Assembly: GCA_964446935.1 (NCBI GenBank)
Contig: CAYUQI010000014.1
Coordinates: 1-44,267, forward strand
Origin: UASB124 sp964446935
GTDB taxonomy: Bacteria; Babelota; Babeliae; Babelales; RVW-14
Direction of reading: 5' to 3'
Length of the DNA: 44,267 nt
Part shown: positions 7,777-17,111 of the stretch, one piece after another
How the letters are laid out: each line of letters starts with the position of its first letter
Position numbering within the stretch: the first letter of the stretch is position 1
Position numbers and translations under genes: made by a program
The notes under the pieces: generated by a model
The model's database searches: none
What the model was told of the DNA's origin: nothing
What the model saw: only the letters and a program-made list of their open reading frames with translations

Positions 7777-9081
7777 TTAGGTTGGATCTGAAGCAAGATT
7801 AATAAAACGCACATCAGAAAGATTAAGCATGGAGAAGATACGCATAGCACACAAAGTATTCTTGCCAACCGGCTTACGAATTTGTTTGACATAAAACTTA
7901 ATATTATCCGGAAATTGCGTTGGATCAATTCCCCATCCATGCAGTAATTCCGGTGCTGCCAAACACGTAAGTTCATCGTATGACATAACAAACACTTTAC
8001 CCTGACAATCGGCTAGATCTTGTTGCGTCACAGGACGACGATTGATAATAACATGACCAATATGGTTGTTGTTTCTATCATAGACAAACCATGTAATAAC
8101 GCCCTTATCCACCGAAAGAATTTGATTATTTGAAAGCTTGTAATGGAATTTATCATCAACACAATAGTCAACACACTTCATCTTGATACTATTACAGGAA
8201 GGCCCAAATCGTATTTCACTATTCAGAGCACCTGGCGAAATTAAAAATTCCCACCCTTCCGAATAAAAACGAGCTTGTGTAGGAAGAAAAGGATCAATAA
8301 TGGTAATATTCGTTACCCCGTTACGCAATAAATGATAAAAATCAGTACCACCGGCAATGTAAACAACCTCATTGCCTTGTGCAGCCTTTGCTGCTATCCC
8401 ATCAAGGGTATTTGCATGCCAATGCTTCCAGCCATCACCAACAAGATAGTACCACATGAGCGCATTGATACAACGAACAACTGAGTGTTGATCATAAGAC
8501 ATTACAATATTCTGATAATGAGGGAACGTTTCATCACTAAAACAATATTCAAATAAACAATTAGCAAATGCTAAAAGATATTCACTTTGTTTAAACGTGT
8601 CATCAAAAGGAAATAATAACCGAGAAAATGCTTTATATTTTTCTATGATTACATCGAAATGTTGAGATTCCTCTATTTTGCTACTGTCGCGGCTTGCCAT
8701 GCCGCCATTGGCCAAATATTCAATAACAGCAGGCATATTATTTTCAATATTTTCGTAGATAAAACTGAGTTGATTCCTCATTCCGTCAGCAATAGGAGTT
8801 CGAACTAAAAAACCGGTGTTACTTATCTGTCCTTCAGTTATTTTATTCAGCAATGAGGTTAATGGTTTAAGCAATGGAATATTTTTTTTATACTGATTTT
8901 TAAAATTAGTAATAAAATCATCATTCAAATCTTTTGATACATCAGCAATATTTCGATCATAATAAATTTGCTGCCACGCAAGCCATTTGCCAAAAACTTC
9001 AGTTTCATGCTTAATCATTGCATATGCGTTGTTAAAACCAATAACTACCCCAAACGCTATGCACAAACCCTTTTTGATCAT
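7777..9081 (-). CDS. Secreted Rossmann/methyltransferase-like protein of unknown family, paralogue B
   Basis: The protein has 434 residues. ATG at 9081 is preceded by GAAAGGA. The signal peptide is MIKKGLCIAFGVVIGFNNAYA. It is the upstream member of the tandem pair. The motif VVYIAGGTDFYHLLRNG, then IDPFLPTQARFY (about 236-276), is the best conserved part and has the beta-loop-helix then acidic-residue layout of a dinucleotide or SAM site. The C-terminal third keeps SYDELTCLAAPELLHGWGID and KQIRKPV. The gene belongs to a minus-strand run of four secreted proteins (3.9-9.1 kb) and diverges from the membrane protein at 9213. The function is unknown; the methyltransferase link is inference from one motif. 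Confidence 0.72.
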   Translation of the reverse strand: MIKKGLCIAFGVVIGFNNAYAMIKHETEVFGKWLAWQQIYYDRNIADVSKDLNDDFITNFKNQYKKNIPLLKPLTSLLNKITEGQISNTGFLVRTPIADGMRNQLSFIYENIENNMPAVIEYLANGGMASRDSSKIEESQHFDVIIEKYKAFSRLLFPFDDTFKQSEYLLAFANCLFEYCFSDETFPHYQNIVMSYDQHSVVRCINALMWYYLVGDGWKHWHANTLDGIAAKAAQGNEVVYIAGGTDFYHLLRNGVTNITIIDPFLPTQARFYSEGWEFLISPGALNSEIRFGPSCNSIKMKCVDYCVDDKFHYKLSNNQILSVDKGVITWFVYDRNNNHIGHVIINRRPVTQQDLADCQGKVFVMSYDELTCLAAPELLHGWGIDPTQFPDNIKFYVKQIRKPVGKNTLCAMRIFSMLNLSDVRFINLASDPT

Positions 9082-9212
9082 GCAATATCCTTTCTCGAGA
9101 TATGTGCAAAAAACAATCCTTGTTCCTTGCTAATACAAAAAGCTTGATAATTGAAGAAATATCTTTGTAGCATAACATCAAAATTTTTTTTTCCAATTCG
9201 ACGAGGATAGCC

Positions 9213-9941
9213 ATGTCAATCTGTAAAATCATTGTATTAATCATCGCTATCATGTCATCAATGATACAGGCAAAAAACAATGAATCTTGGCATTGGCAAT
9301 CACGAGAAGTGGCACGTGCCGCTTTTTTTAATGAACACTTAAATTACGACAAAATACAACCTGACGAAGCACAACAAAAACTTAAAACAGCCGCGTTATG
9401 GACGGCAACCGCAATCACTGATTACGCAGTTACCTCGCTTATCTTTAATATTTTTTATTATTCTCCCTGGGTCCAACAAGAACTTAATTCTCTTGAAACC
9501 ATGTATCAAGTAGCGGTCAAAAGTCAGGCAATCCGTCAACAAGTTATAAGACGCTTGGAAACACTCAAAGATCCTCGGGTGGATCAGGTCGCCGACTTTA
9601 CATCTGATATTCATAGATTTGAGCAGGAAAAAGAAAAGTCCTCATCATTACTCAAATCAACATGGACAGCGCTATTCGTATTCCTTTTCCCAATCATTTA
9701 TCACACCATTGCATCAAAATGGGACACCTACCAAGGAATAAATACATATATTTTAAATAACTACGTTGAAAATTGGCCAACCTATAAAGCATGCACGCCA
9801 AGTATCTTTCATGCGCATTTTGACCTCTTATATAAGCTTTTTCTAGCACGTAACCACCGGCTGGAAATTGATGACGAGGACGCACAATCACTCATAAAAC
9901 TTCTCTTGATCGAAAACCAAAGTCATCTTCTGCAGCCGTAA
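9213..9941 (+). CDS. Membrane protein of unknown function
   Basis: The protein has 242 residues with GAGG at 9203-9206 as ribosome binding site. An N-terminal hydrophobic segment (MSICKIIVLIIAIMSSMIQA) could be a signal peptide or anchor. Two further membrane segments lie at about 68-88 (DYAVTSLIFNIFYYS) and 150-170 (TWTALFVFLFPIIYHTIA). The region between them is charged and helical and may be a coiled coil. I recognise no family. It diverges from the Rossmann-like pair across a 131-bp intergenic region. Confidence 0.7.
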   Translation: MSICKIIVLIIAIMSSMIQAKNNESWHWQSREVARAAFFNEHLNYDKIQPDEAQQKLKTAALWTATAITDYAVTSLIFNIFYYSPWVQQELNSLETMYQVAVKSQAIRQQVIRRLETLKDPRVDQVADFTSDIHRFEQEKEKSSSLLKSTWTALFVFLFPIIYHTIASKWDTYQGINTYILNNYVENWPTYKACTPSIFHAHFDLLYKLFLARNHRLEIDDEDAQSLIKLLLIENQSHLLQP

Positions 9942-10076
9942 TGTCTTTACTAATCAATGCATCATGGTATATGTTATGACAACTAGAAAAGATAAAAATT
10001 AAATAGAAACCCTCTTAAAAAAGTTTTACACTATTTCTCATTATTTTTCATACAGGGAAATATTTAAGGAGGCCTG

Positions 10077-11042
10077 ATGGCAACATATAAAACAATTTTA
10101 CAAATGATTGGTAATACGCCGCTGGTAAAACTTGAATTTGGTACAAAACCACTACTTCTTGCAAAACTTGAAATGACAAATCCAGGCGGAAGCATTAAGG
10201 ATCGTTGCGCTCTGTACATGATTGAAGACGCTGAACGAACCGGAAAATTGAAGCCAGGCGGAACAATCATTGAAGCATCATCAGGCAACCAAGGTATTGC
10301 ACTTGCAATGATAGGCAAAGTTAAGGGCTATCGCGTTATCATAACGGTACCTGACCGCACAGCAGTAGAAAAGGTCGCCGTATTACGAGCCTATGGTGCA
10401 GAAGTACACATCTGTCCTAACACTGATTCACACGATGACCCTCGCAACTATCATACATTGGCAGAGCATTTAACCAAAACAATCCCTGGGGCTTATATGC
10501 CTAATCAATATTACAACAAAGCAAACCCTGCTGCTCACTACGCCACTACCGGTCCTGAAATCTGGAAACAAACCGATGGAACCATTACTCACTTAATTGT
10601 CGGTGCAGGAAGTTGCGGAACCATGTCGGGAACTGGCCGTTATCTTAAAGAACAAAATCCTCATATTAAAGTCATTGGCGTGGATGCAGCAACATCACTG
10701 TATTCCAGCAAAGAACCAAAGGCTTACAAGGTTGAAGGCCTCGGCATTGATGTTATTACCGATACCTTTGATAAATCAGCCATTGACCAAATTATACCAA
10801 TATCAGATGATGATGCATTTGCTATGACAAGAAAGCTTGCATTGGAACACGGAATACTTGTTGGTATCAGCAGCGGAGCAGTTATGCACGTTGCACTTGA
10901 ATACACCAAAAAACTAACAGAAAAGGATGTTGTCGTTGTTATTTTTGCCGATTCCGGTCGCAATTACATCAGTAAAGTATTTGCACCTGTATTTGCACAA
11001 AAGCAACAGGAGCCCAGTAAAAGCGCTTCCGCAACACTGTAA
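10077..11042 (+). CDS. PLP-dependent cysteine synthase / cystathionine beta-synthase family enzyme
   Basis: The protein (321 aa) has a strong ribosome binding site (TAAGGAGG at 10065-10072). It is a fold-type II PLP enzyme: MIGNTPLVKL near 10, NPGGSIKDR with the PLP lysine Lys41, EASSGNQG (66-73) as the substrate loop, GAGSCGTMSGTGRYLKE as the phosphate-binding loop, and DSGRNYISK near the C-terminus. The DSGRNY ending is more like cystathionine beta-synthases than CysK, and the substrate loop is SSGNQG instead of the usual TSGNTG. It condenses serine or O-acetylserine with a thiol or sulfide; which one cannot be settled from sequence. The gene is 9 bp upstream of dapF and probably cotranscribed with it. 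Confidence 0.88.
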   Translation: MATYKTILQMIGNTPLVKLEFGTKPLLLAKLEMTNPGGSIKDRCALYMIEDAERTGKLKPGGTIIEASSGNQGIALAMIGKVKGYRVIITVPDRTAVEKVAVLRAYGAEVHICPNTDSHDDPRNYHTLAEHLTKTIPGAYMPNQYYNKANPAAHYATTGPEIWKQTDGTITHLIVGAGSCGTMSGTGRYLKEQNPHIKVIGVDAATSLYSSKEPKAYKVEGLGIDVITDTFDKSAIDQIIPISDDDAFAMTRKLALEHGILVGISSGAVMHVALEYTKKLTEKDVVVVIFADSGRNYISKVFAPVFAQKQQEPSKSASATL

Positions 11043-11051
11043 CCATCATAC

Positions 11052-11945
11052 ATGTATATGTTGAAAAACTTTATTAAATATCAATCCCTTGGTAACGATT
11101 TTATTATTTTTGACTGGTACAAACGGCCTGCAACATTTATGCAGGCCGAGTTGCACGGAGCATCCTGGCAACAATTTGTCCAACACCTGTGTAACCGACA
11201 TTACGGCATTGGCGCAGATGGGGTACTCATCATCACAACATGCCCCAAAGAAGGATTGCCTGAAATGCTCATATTTAATGCCGATGGAACACAAGCTGAA
11301 AACTGCTTGAACGGTGCACGTTGTGTTGCTCACTATCTTTTTAGCACTTATACCTTTCCAACCAAATTCAATATTAAAGTAGGCCAACGCATCTCAGAAT
11401 GCACCATCGTTACCACGCCTGTACCAGGAACGCCACTCGAAATTATTATGCGCGTTGGGAAGGCAATCATTGATGAACCAACAACCATTCAAACAGCACA
11501 AGGTTCGTTCAATGGTCATCGCGCCAATGTTGGCAATCCCCATTTTATTGTCTTTCAAGAAACAACACCTGATTGGCTATCACAATATGGTAACCTGCTT
11601 GAATCACATCAAGCATTTGCAAAAAAAACAAATGTTGAATTTGTATGGCATGACAAAACAAAAAAGAACCTGCCTTCTTTCAATGTTCTCGTATATGAAC
11701 GAGGCTGCGGCATCACCCTGTCATGTAGTTCTGGAGCTGCATCAATAACGAGTGTCCTGGCGCAACAAAAACTTATTGCTGTGAATCAAAAAACTACCTT
11801 GCTCATGCAAGGTGGCTCACTAACAACATGGATTGATACCGAAGGAAACATTAGTCTGCAAGCTCATGCACACATGATCTTCAAAGGATCATTCGAGGAA
11901 CAAACAGAAGCATATAAACCACTGCAAACAAATAACCCTCAATAA
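11052..11945 (+). CDS. dapF: Diaminopimelate epimerase
   Basis: The protein (297 aa) interconverts LL- and meso-diaminopimelate for lysine and peptidoglycan synthesis. The N-terminus (KYQSLGNDFIIFD) is the family start. NADGTQAENCLNGARC carries the first catalytic cysteine (Cys85) and ERGCGITLSCSSGAAS the second (Cys225), so the two-base mechanism is intact. The loop after Cys85 reads CLNG instead of the usual CGNG, and after Cys225 CSSGA instead of CGTGA. No ribosome binding site is visible. The start at 11052 is only 9 bp after the previous stop, suggesting coupling; ATG at 11058 is an alternative. Confidence 0.92.
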   Translation: MYMLKNFIKYQSLGNDFIIFDWYKRPATFMQAELHGASWQQFVQHLCNRHYGIGADGVLIITTCPKEGLPEMLIFNADGTQAENCLNGARCVAHYLFSTYTFPTKFNIKVGQRISECTIVTTPVPGTPLEIIMRVGKAIIDEPTTIQTAQGSFNGHRANVGNPHFIVFQETTPDWLSQYGNLLESHQAFAKKTNVEFVWHDKTKKNLPSFNVLVYERGCGITLSCSSGAASITSVLAQQKLIAVNQKTTLLMQGGSLTTWIDTEGNISLQAHAHMIFKGSFEEQTEAYKPLQTNNPQ

Positions 11946-12107
11946 CAATTGAGTCCTCAAGAACAATCAAATCTTTTCAGCCTGTAACAATTTATATAAT
12001 TTTCACGTTTTTTTGTTGATTTTAAACACTCTTTAGCGCAGCTCCTTCTCTTGACCTATACTATAACATATTCAAATTGCAATTTAATAACCATGCCGGG
12101 AGGTTTT

Positions 12108-13040
12108 ATGAAATACTTAAAAGCCAGTTTTGTCGTAACTCTAATCGCTGCATCCACAACATTGTGTGTAAACATCACTCATGCAGCAGAACCAAAAACG
12201 TTCACCACCATAGAAGAACTTGTACAACAACAAAACGCAGACAATGCCTTAGAAGATATGATAACAAAAGACCTAGAAGGACTTCTACTAGAATCACCAT
12301 TGGATCCTACAACGATCAATAATGAATTATTTACCTATTGCCAGAATGGTATCAACTGTTTTTCAATGAAACAATACGAGCAAGCAATCGCATTCTTTGA
12401 GCACATCGTTAAAACACAAGATGCGTTAAGTTACAACAGAGAAGCAGTTATTCAAGCTTATAGGTATCTTGGTAGAATACATTACCATGGATATGGGGTT
12501 ATTAAAGATAGGACACAAGCATTAACATACTTCAATATGCTTCTTACTATTGTTGACATTGAAACAATTAACTTTATTGCATGGCTCGAAGCTAAAGCAC
12601 ATATCGGGTCAGCCTGCTATTTCGACAAACAATATCAAGCAGCTCGAGAACACTTTGAATCCATTTATAACGTTATACAAACAAAAAAATTAGATGTTGA
12701 AACAATTAAAAACCGTGCGTGGGTAGATGCATATGCTTTGCTCGCTAAAATATATTTTTTTGGATTTGATGATAATAAGAATATAACAAAAGCAGCAGAA
12801 CTCTTTCTTGTCGTTGCACAATCTAACTTCGCGCAACAAAATTATCCTTATATGAACATTGAAGCCTTACTTTATGTAGGCAAGATATACTACAGCAAGG
12901 AACTATACAGCACAGCCCAATACTATCTTACAAAAATCACAACTCATAAAGAATTAGCAATGAAAAACAACGTTAATGCATATAACAAAGCGTGTGCATT
13001 ACTTAAAGAAATTGAAAAAATCACAAAAAAAACTAACTAA
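12108..13040 (+). CDS. Secreted Sel1/TPR-repeat protein
   Basis: The protein has 310 residues. ATG at 12108 follows GGGAGG at 12098-12103 and opens a signal peptide (KASFVVTLIAASTTLCVNITHAA). From about residue 75 helical repeats of the TPR/Sel1 type follow: FSMKQYEQAIAFFEHIV, YLGRIHYHGYGVIKDRTQAL, KQYQAAREHFESIY, LAKIYFFGFDDNKNITKAAE and LYVGKIYYSKELYSTAQYYL. Such proteins are protein-protein interaction scaffolds and are common among the secreted proteins of host-associated bacteria. A partner gene starts 16 bp downstream. The binding partner is unknown. Confidence 0.82.
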   Translation: MKYLKASFVVTLIAASTTLCVNITHAAEPKTFTTIEELVQQQNADNALEDMITKDLEGLLLESPLDPTTINNELFTYCQNGINCFSMKQYEQAIAFFEHIVKTQDALSYNREAVIQAYRYLGRIHYHGYGVIKDRTQALTYFNMLLTIVDIETINFIAWLEAKAHIGSACYFDKQYQAAREHFESIYNVIQTKKLDVETIKNRAWVDAYALLAKIYFFGFDDNKNITKAAELFLVVAQSNFAQQNYPYMNIEALLYVGKIYYSKELYSTAQYYLTKITTHKELAMKNNVNAYNKACALLKEIEKITKKTN

Positions 13041-13056
13041 TTATGAAGGTTATTTT

Positions 13057-13620
13057 ATGAAAACAATAAGAAACATTTTTCTCGTAGCACTTGTCTCGTT
13101 ACATACAACATATGGCACTGCTGCAATGCGATATTCATTCGCACCAACTATCAATACCGCTAGAGAGCAGTTGAATGCCATACTACAACAAGCAATATCA
13201 TTATATTGTACAAACCAGAATAATGCAGCAAAGCAACTGTTTGAACATATAACAAATCCTCACAATTATGCTAAGACAATCGTTCCACACGTTTATCAAA
13301 CAGCCATGACATACCTCCAAGAGATATATAGATTAGAAGAGAAAATGAAAGAAGAACAACGCAGAAAAGAAGAAGCTCAACATCATCAAGCCGGTTCTTT
13401 TTTTTGTTTTAATCCCTACGTCGAAGAAGGGGCGCCTATTTCTGGATTTTTTTATAATACTGCATCATCAAGCACCTCTCAGCCCGTAACACCACAACAA
13501 CCTAGTCAAAATAGTCCAATGATCATAGATCTCCAAAAAGAAAAGGTAGTCTCGGCGTTTTTACAAAGCATGATAGACCAAAAAACAAGCGACAATAATA
13601 ATCACTCGAAAACCAATTAA
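13057..13620 (+). CDS. Small secreted protein of unknown function
   Basis: The protein has 187 residues. ATG at 13057 is preceded by GAAGG at 13045-13049 and opens a signal peptide (KTIRNIFLVALVSLHTTYGTAA). The upstream in-frame ATG would overlap the previous gene. The mature part has a helical segment with an NNAAKQLFEHI stretch resembling half a TPR repeat of the upstream gene. A charged coiled-coil stretch (LEEKMKEEQRRKEEAQHH) and a low-complexity Ser/Gln/Pro-rich C-terminal part follow. No family is recognised. It probably forms a two-gene operon with the Sel1/TPR protein. Confidence 0.7.
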   Translation: MKTIRNIFLVALVSLHTTYGTAAMRYSFAPTINTAREQLNAILQQAISLYCTNQNNAAKQLFEHITNPHNYAKTIVPHVYQTAMTYLQEIYRLEEKMKEEQRRKEEAQHHQAGSFFCFNPYVEEGAPISGFFYNTASSSTSQPVTPQQPSQNSPMIIDLQKEKVVSAFLQSMIDQKTSDNNNHSKTN

Positions 13621-13715
13621 ATGTTATGACTCATTGATGGGGGCACTCGCCCTCCATCCCATGGGCTTTAAAAAAACTCGCGACTTCCTGATGAAGTAGA
13701 ATCAAAAAACACACA

Positions 13716-14936
13716 CTAGGAACGTATTTGCTTATCAAAACAATTGGCAAGCATTTTCAGATATACCTTAGGCAACACAAGGCTCAGCAATTCTTTCACA
13801 TGATCAAAGTCTTTTTTTTCAACCTCAGCCGAACCAACCAATGATTTATACGTCACATGAGACTTGTGCTTGTCTGTAAACGTTCCTTCTTGATCAAGAT
13901 TTTTATCCGGCAACTTCCAATATGATGCTAAAAACGTTGTCGAAATACATCCACCATTATTCGAAATCACAAAGACAACCCGCATAGTAGGATCATATGG
14001 CTTATCATTCACATAGATCGTTTTAGATGTTGCAAATTCTTCAACAATAAAATTTTTATTATGATCTCTTGTCCAATAACCATATGAATAATCATCCAAT
14101 TGATACTTATTAAAACGTTTAAAATCTTTAAAAATAAGTTTCAACGTTGCATTAAGTTCATCTCGCGTCACCATGATTATTCCTCGACCAAGCGAGGCAT
14201 CAACCGGTTTTATAACAAACATCGAACACCCAAGATCTTTAACAATTTGAGAAGCAAGCTCTAATGTATACTGTTTTGGATACGCCTTAAAGAGAGGCTT
14301 GAACATCGATATGTCTGGATCATTATCAAACAAATTATTGGTTCTGTATTTATTGGCTACGATACCATTCGTTGCTTGCCCAACTACAATACAAGAAGGA
14401 TATGTTTTCTTAAATTCCGAACCACAATCTCCTATAAGAATACATGCCTTGTTAACAATTCCAGGTTCTTTTTTAGCTTTTTTCACAAGTTTTTTAAATA
14501 CATCATCTTGTTTAAGAAAGTATATTGAATCACTAGTCTTACCACCGATGGCAGAAAGATGCCCCTTGGCTAAAACCCTTTTGTCATTGTGAAAAAATCT
14601 CTTGCCAACAAGCCACACCGGGCGCTGAAAAGATCCAAAAAAATCCCATACGGTAGCCCACAAAGCCCCTTGCCCATATAACCGATCATACCCTTTAAAC
14701 TGTGACGTTAACCCTTCTCCAAATTCGCAAATTTTTATGAATTGACCGTCATATTTAAGATCTACAATACAAAACGATATTTCATCCGGATAATTATTTT
14801 TGATAGGATAATTATACGTTGATGATGACCAGTCAAACGATCTTTTTTCACCTGGGGTACGGCCATCAAGCAATGAAAAACAGCCATAAAGTAAAACAAT
14901 TGCAGCCATGCTTAAAACACGAATAGAAAATTTCAT
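13716..14936 (-). CDS. Signal-peptide-bearing ATP-grasp (tubulin-tyrosine-ligase-like) protein
   Basis: The protein has 406 residues. ATG at 14936 has AAAAGGAG upstream. The N-terminus is hydrophobic (SIRVLSMAAIVLLYGC), a signal peptide or lipoprotein signal with Cys19. Residues about 170-400 show an ATP-grasp layout: FVIKPVDASLGRGIIMV with Lys243, NFIVEEF (295-301), and DPTMRVVFVISNNGG (315-329). This resembles tubulin-tyrosine-ligase-like and related peptide ligases that join an amino acid to a carboxylate using ATP. The acceptor is unknown. The combination of an export signal with an ATP-dependent domain is odd, because the periplasm has no ATP. The gene is monocistronic between convergent and divergent neighbours. 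Confidence 0.75.
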   Translation of the reverse strand: MKFSIRVLSMAAIVLLYGCFSLLDGRTPGEKRSFDWSSSTYNYPIKNNYPDEISFCIVDLKYDGQFIKICEFGEGLTSQFKGYDRLYGQGALWATVWDFFGSFQRPVWLVGKRFFHNDKRVLAKGHLSAIGGKTSDSIYFLKQDDVFKKLVKKAKKEPGIVNKACILIGDCGSEFKKTYPSCIVVGQATNGIVANKYRTNNLFDNDPDISMFKPLFKAYPKQYTLELASQIVKDLGCSMFVIKPVDASLGRGIIMVTRDELNATLKLIFKDFKRFNKYQLDDYSYGYWTRDHNKNFIVEEFATSKTIYVNDKPYDPTMRVVFVISNNGGCISTTFLASYWKLPDKNLDQEGTFTDKHKSHVTYKSLVGSAEVEKKDFDHVKELLSLVLPKVYLKMLANCFDKQIRS

Positions 14937-15077
14937 TATACATACTCCTTTTATGTGAAATCACACTCCCAATAGGCGTAGCCTACCACGAGCACCACGT
15001 AAAACAAGTTGCGTTTATCTGTTTACTGGCCTAAGCTTTAAGCATTAATGAATCAATTACATTGACCAGGAGCGTTT

Positions 15078-16406
15078 ATGGCAAAAATCAACACAAGTCC
15101 CCTTTCCGGCTTCATGGAACTTACTCCGGCGGATCAGATTACCTTTAACCGGTTGCTGGAAACTATTAAATCTTCATACGAACGATTTGGTTTTATCCCC
15201 GTTGATACACCATTGATTGAACGCGCTGAAGTTCTGCTTGCCAAAGCAGGAGGAGAGACGGAAAAACAAATTTATCGTTTTTCCAAGGGTGATGATGACC
15301 TGGCACTCAGATTTGACCTTACCGTTCCCCTGTCACGCTACGTATGCGAACATTACGCAGATATTGTTTTTCCTTTTAAGCGCTATCACATTGGCAAAGT
15401 CTATCGTGGTGAGCGAGCACAAAAGGGGCGTTACCGCGAGTTTTATCAATGCGACATTGATATCATTGGCGACGGTTCCCTTGGACTTGTAAATGATGCC
15501 GAAATTCTGGGGGTCATCTATACCACCTTTACCGCCCTCAATTTTGGTAAATTTATCATTCGCATTAATAATCGTAAAATCTTAAGTGGCTGCTGCCAAG
15601 CATTTGGATGCGCTGACAAAATGACCGATGTATTACGCATTATTGATAAGCTTGAAAAGATTGGCAACGACGCCGTTACTAAAGAACTTGTTGAACTTGG
15701 ACTTTCCCCAAAGGATGCTCAGCACTTACTTGGATTACTAGCACTGCGTGGGTCAATCGACACAATAACAAAAGCATTACAACCATTAGCACAACGCAGC
15801 GAAATCTTACAAACCGGACTATCAGAGCTACAGGAAGTGGTTAAATATCTTCCGGCATTCAATGTATCGCCAGATGCTTTCCGCATTGATCTTTCCATTG
15901 CCCGTGGCCTTGATTACTACACCGGTACGGTTTACGAGACATCACTTGACGGTTACCCAGAACTTGGATCAATATGCTCCGGCGGACGATATGATAATCT
16001 CACCGAATTTTATTCAAACCGAAAAATGCCCGGTGTTGGCATATCCATTGGGCTCACACGATTATTTTCACAACTCAAATCATTAGGGTTACTTGCAACA
16101 ACCAAAAAAGTACTATCAGATGTTATTGTTATTCCATTTATTGAAGATCTGAGTTATCCACTTACAATAGCAACCCAGCTACGACAACACGGCATTAATA
16201 CCGAAGTTTATGTCGAAAACGTTAAAATTAAAAAGAAGCTCGATTACGCGAACAAGCAAGGTATTGAGTGGGCAATTATCATTGGACAGGATGAAGTTGA
16301 TAGCAAGATTCTGACTATTAAAAATATGAAAACTGGTGAACAAGTTAAGGGATCTGCTGAAGATGTATGTGCATTAGTTACACAAAAGAAAATCATTTTA
16401 CCATAA
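15078..16406 (+). CDS. hisS: Histidyl-tRNA synthetase
   Basis: The protein (442 aa) charges tRNA-His. CAGGAG at 15067-15072 precedes ATG 15078. Class II motifs are clear: motif 1 around RFGFIPVDTPLIE, then ALRFDLTVPLSRYV, motif 2 VYRGERAQKGRYREFYQCD, the histidine-specific RGLDYYTGTVYE, and motif 3 in GSICSGGRYDNL. A C-terminal anticodon-binding domain follows (about 340-440). The N-terminus is of the SGFMELTPADQ type instead of RGTxD, a recognised subgroup. The 3' end overlaps trmB tail to tail by 14 bp. Confidence 0.96.
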   Translation: MAKINTSPLSGFMELTPADQITFNRLLETIKSSYERFGFIPVDTPLIERAEVLLAKAGGETEKQIYRFSKGDDDLALRFDLTVPLSRYVCEHYADIVFPFKRYHIGKVYRGERAQKGRYREFYQCDIDIIGDGSLGLVNDAEILGVIYTTFTALNFGKFIIRINNRKILSGCCQAFGCADKMTDVLRIIDKLEKIGNDAVTKELVELGLSPKDAQHLLGLLALRGSIDTITKALQPLAQRSEILQTGLSELQEVVKYLPAFNVSPDAFRIDLSIARGLDYYTGTVYETSLDGYPELGSICSGGRYDNLTEFYSNRKMPGVGISIGLTRLFSQLKSLGLLATTKKVLSDVIVIPFIEDLSYPLTIATQLRQHGINTEVYVENVKIKKKLDYANKQGIEWAIIIGQDEVDSKILTIKNMKTGEQVKGSAEDVCALVTQKKIILP

Positions 16407-17010
16407 ACGTTCCGCAAAATGTTTGCCGATCTTTCGCTTGACTAATCTCATGCCAACGCGTTGTATAATCAGCCCAGAAGGGATGATTCTGGTATTGTTC
16501 AAAATTAGGGTTGTGAGCAAATGTTATCTGAACATATTGCCACAAAGATGCAACATCCGTTGAAAGGTGAATCAATCCACCAGCTTTTAGTTTTTGCTGT
16601 GCAATACACACAAAATCGTCATTGATGAGCAACCGCTTTTTGTGTCGTCGCTTAAGCCATGGATCCGGATGAAAGATAAAAATCGTATCAAGTGAATGAT
16701 CATCAAACATTGTTGCTAAACATTTAGAACCATCGCCATAAACAAGATGAACATTGGCAATGTTGTCTTGCGTAAGCCGCTGTCGCATAAGATCTGCAGC
16801 CTTTTTACGTACCTCAATGCCAACCACAAGTCTATCCGAGTGATTTTGTGCATAATTTTTAATAAACGAACTTTGGCCAAAGCCTATTTCAAAATCAAGC
16901 TTTCCACTAAAATTAGGGAATACCTCGTGCGGCTTAAGCGGCTCGAAGGTTTGTAAACATGAAAGAGGATTGGTATGCGTTCGTATTCTCATGGCAAAAT
17001 TGATTATCAC
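16393..17010 (-). CDS. trmB: tRNA (guanine-N7-)-methyltransferase
   Basis: The protein (205 aa) methylates G46 of tRNA variable loops using SAM. The SAM motif FEIGFG (about 40-45), the acidic residue in GIEVRKKA, and the family signature HPDPWLKRRHKKRLL (normally FPDPWPKKRHxKRR) are present. LSTD and a Trp-rich C-terminus follow. The start is GTG at 17010 with a weak upstream AAAGA; ATG at 16992 is an alternative. Neither has a convincing ribosome binding site. The last 14 bp overlap the end of hisS on the opposite strand. Confidence 0.93.
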   Translation of the reverse strand: MIINFAMRIRTHTNPLSCLQTFEPLKPHEVFPNFSGKLDFEIGFGQSSFIKNYAQNHSDRLVVGIEVRKKAADLMRQRLTQDNIANVHLVYGDGSKCLATMFDDHSLDTIFIFHPDPWLKRRHKKRLLINDDFVCIAQQKLKAGGLIHLSTDVASLWQYVQITFAHNPNFEQYQNHPFWADYTTRWHEISQAKDRQTFCGTFMVK

Positions 17011-17048
17011 TCTTTATTGAAGGTTAATAGAAACAGACCCACCGAATA

Positions 17049-17057
17049 TGCTATAGT
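17049..17057 (+). promoter_or_regulatory. Possible extended -10 promoter element for the PHP gene
   Basis: TGCTATAGT matches TGnTATAAT in eight of nine positions counting n as free. It lies inside an 8-bp palindrome (ATGCTATA G TATAGCAT), 55 bp before the start codon. No good -35 is seen, which extended -10 promoters can tolerate. Confidence 0.4.
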
Positions 17058-17111
17058 ATAGCATCAAATCTATTTATTGGCCAAAGGCATATGATTAAAA
17101 AAGGGGCTCTC

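Noticed and set aside
13629..13672. Terminator between the 13057 and 13716 genes
   Set aside because: GATGGGGGC and GCCCTCCATC can pair with one bulge, but no T tract follows on either strand; too weak to annotate.
17091..17111. Upstream start for the PHP gene
   Set aside because: ATG 17091 has AAAGG only three bases away, whereas ATG 17112 has a better-spaced AAAAGGGG site; kept as an alternative only.
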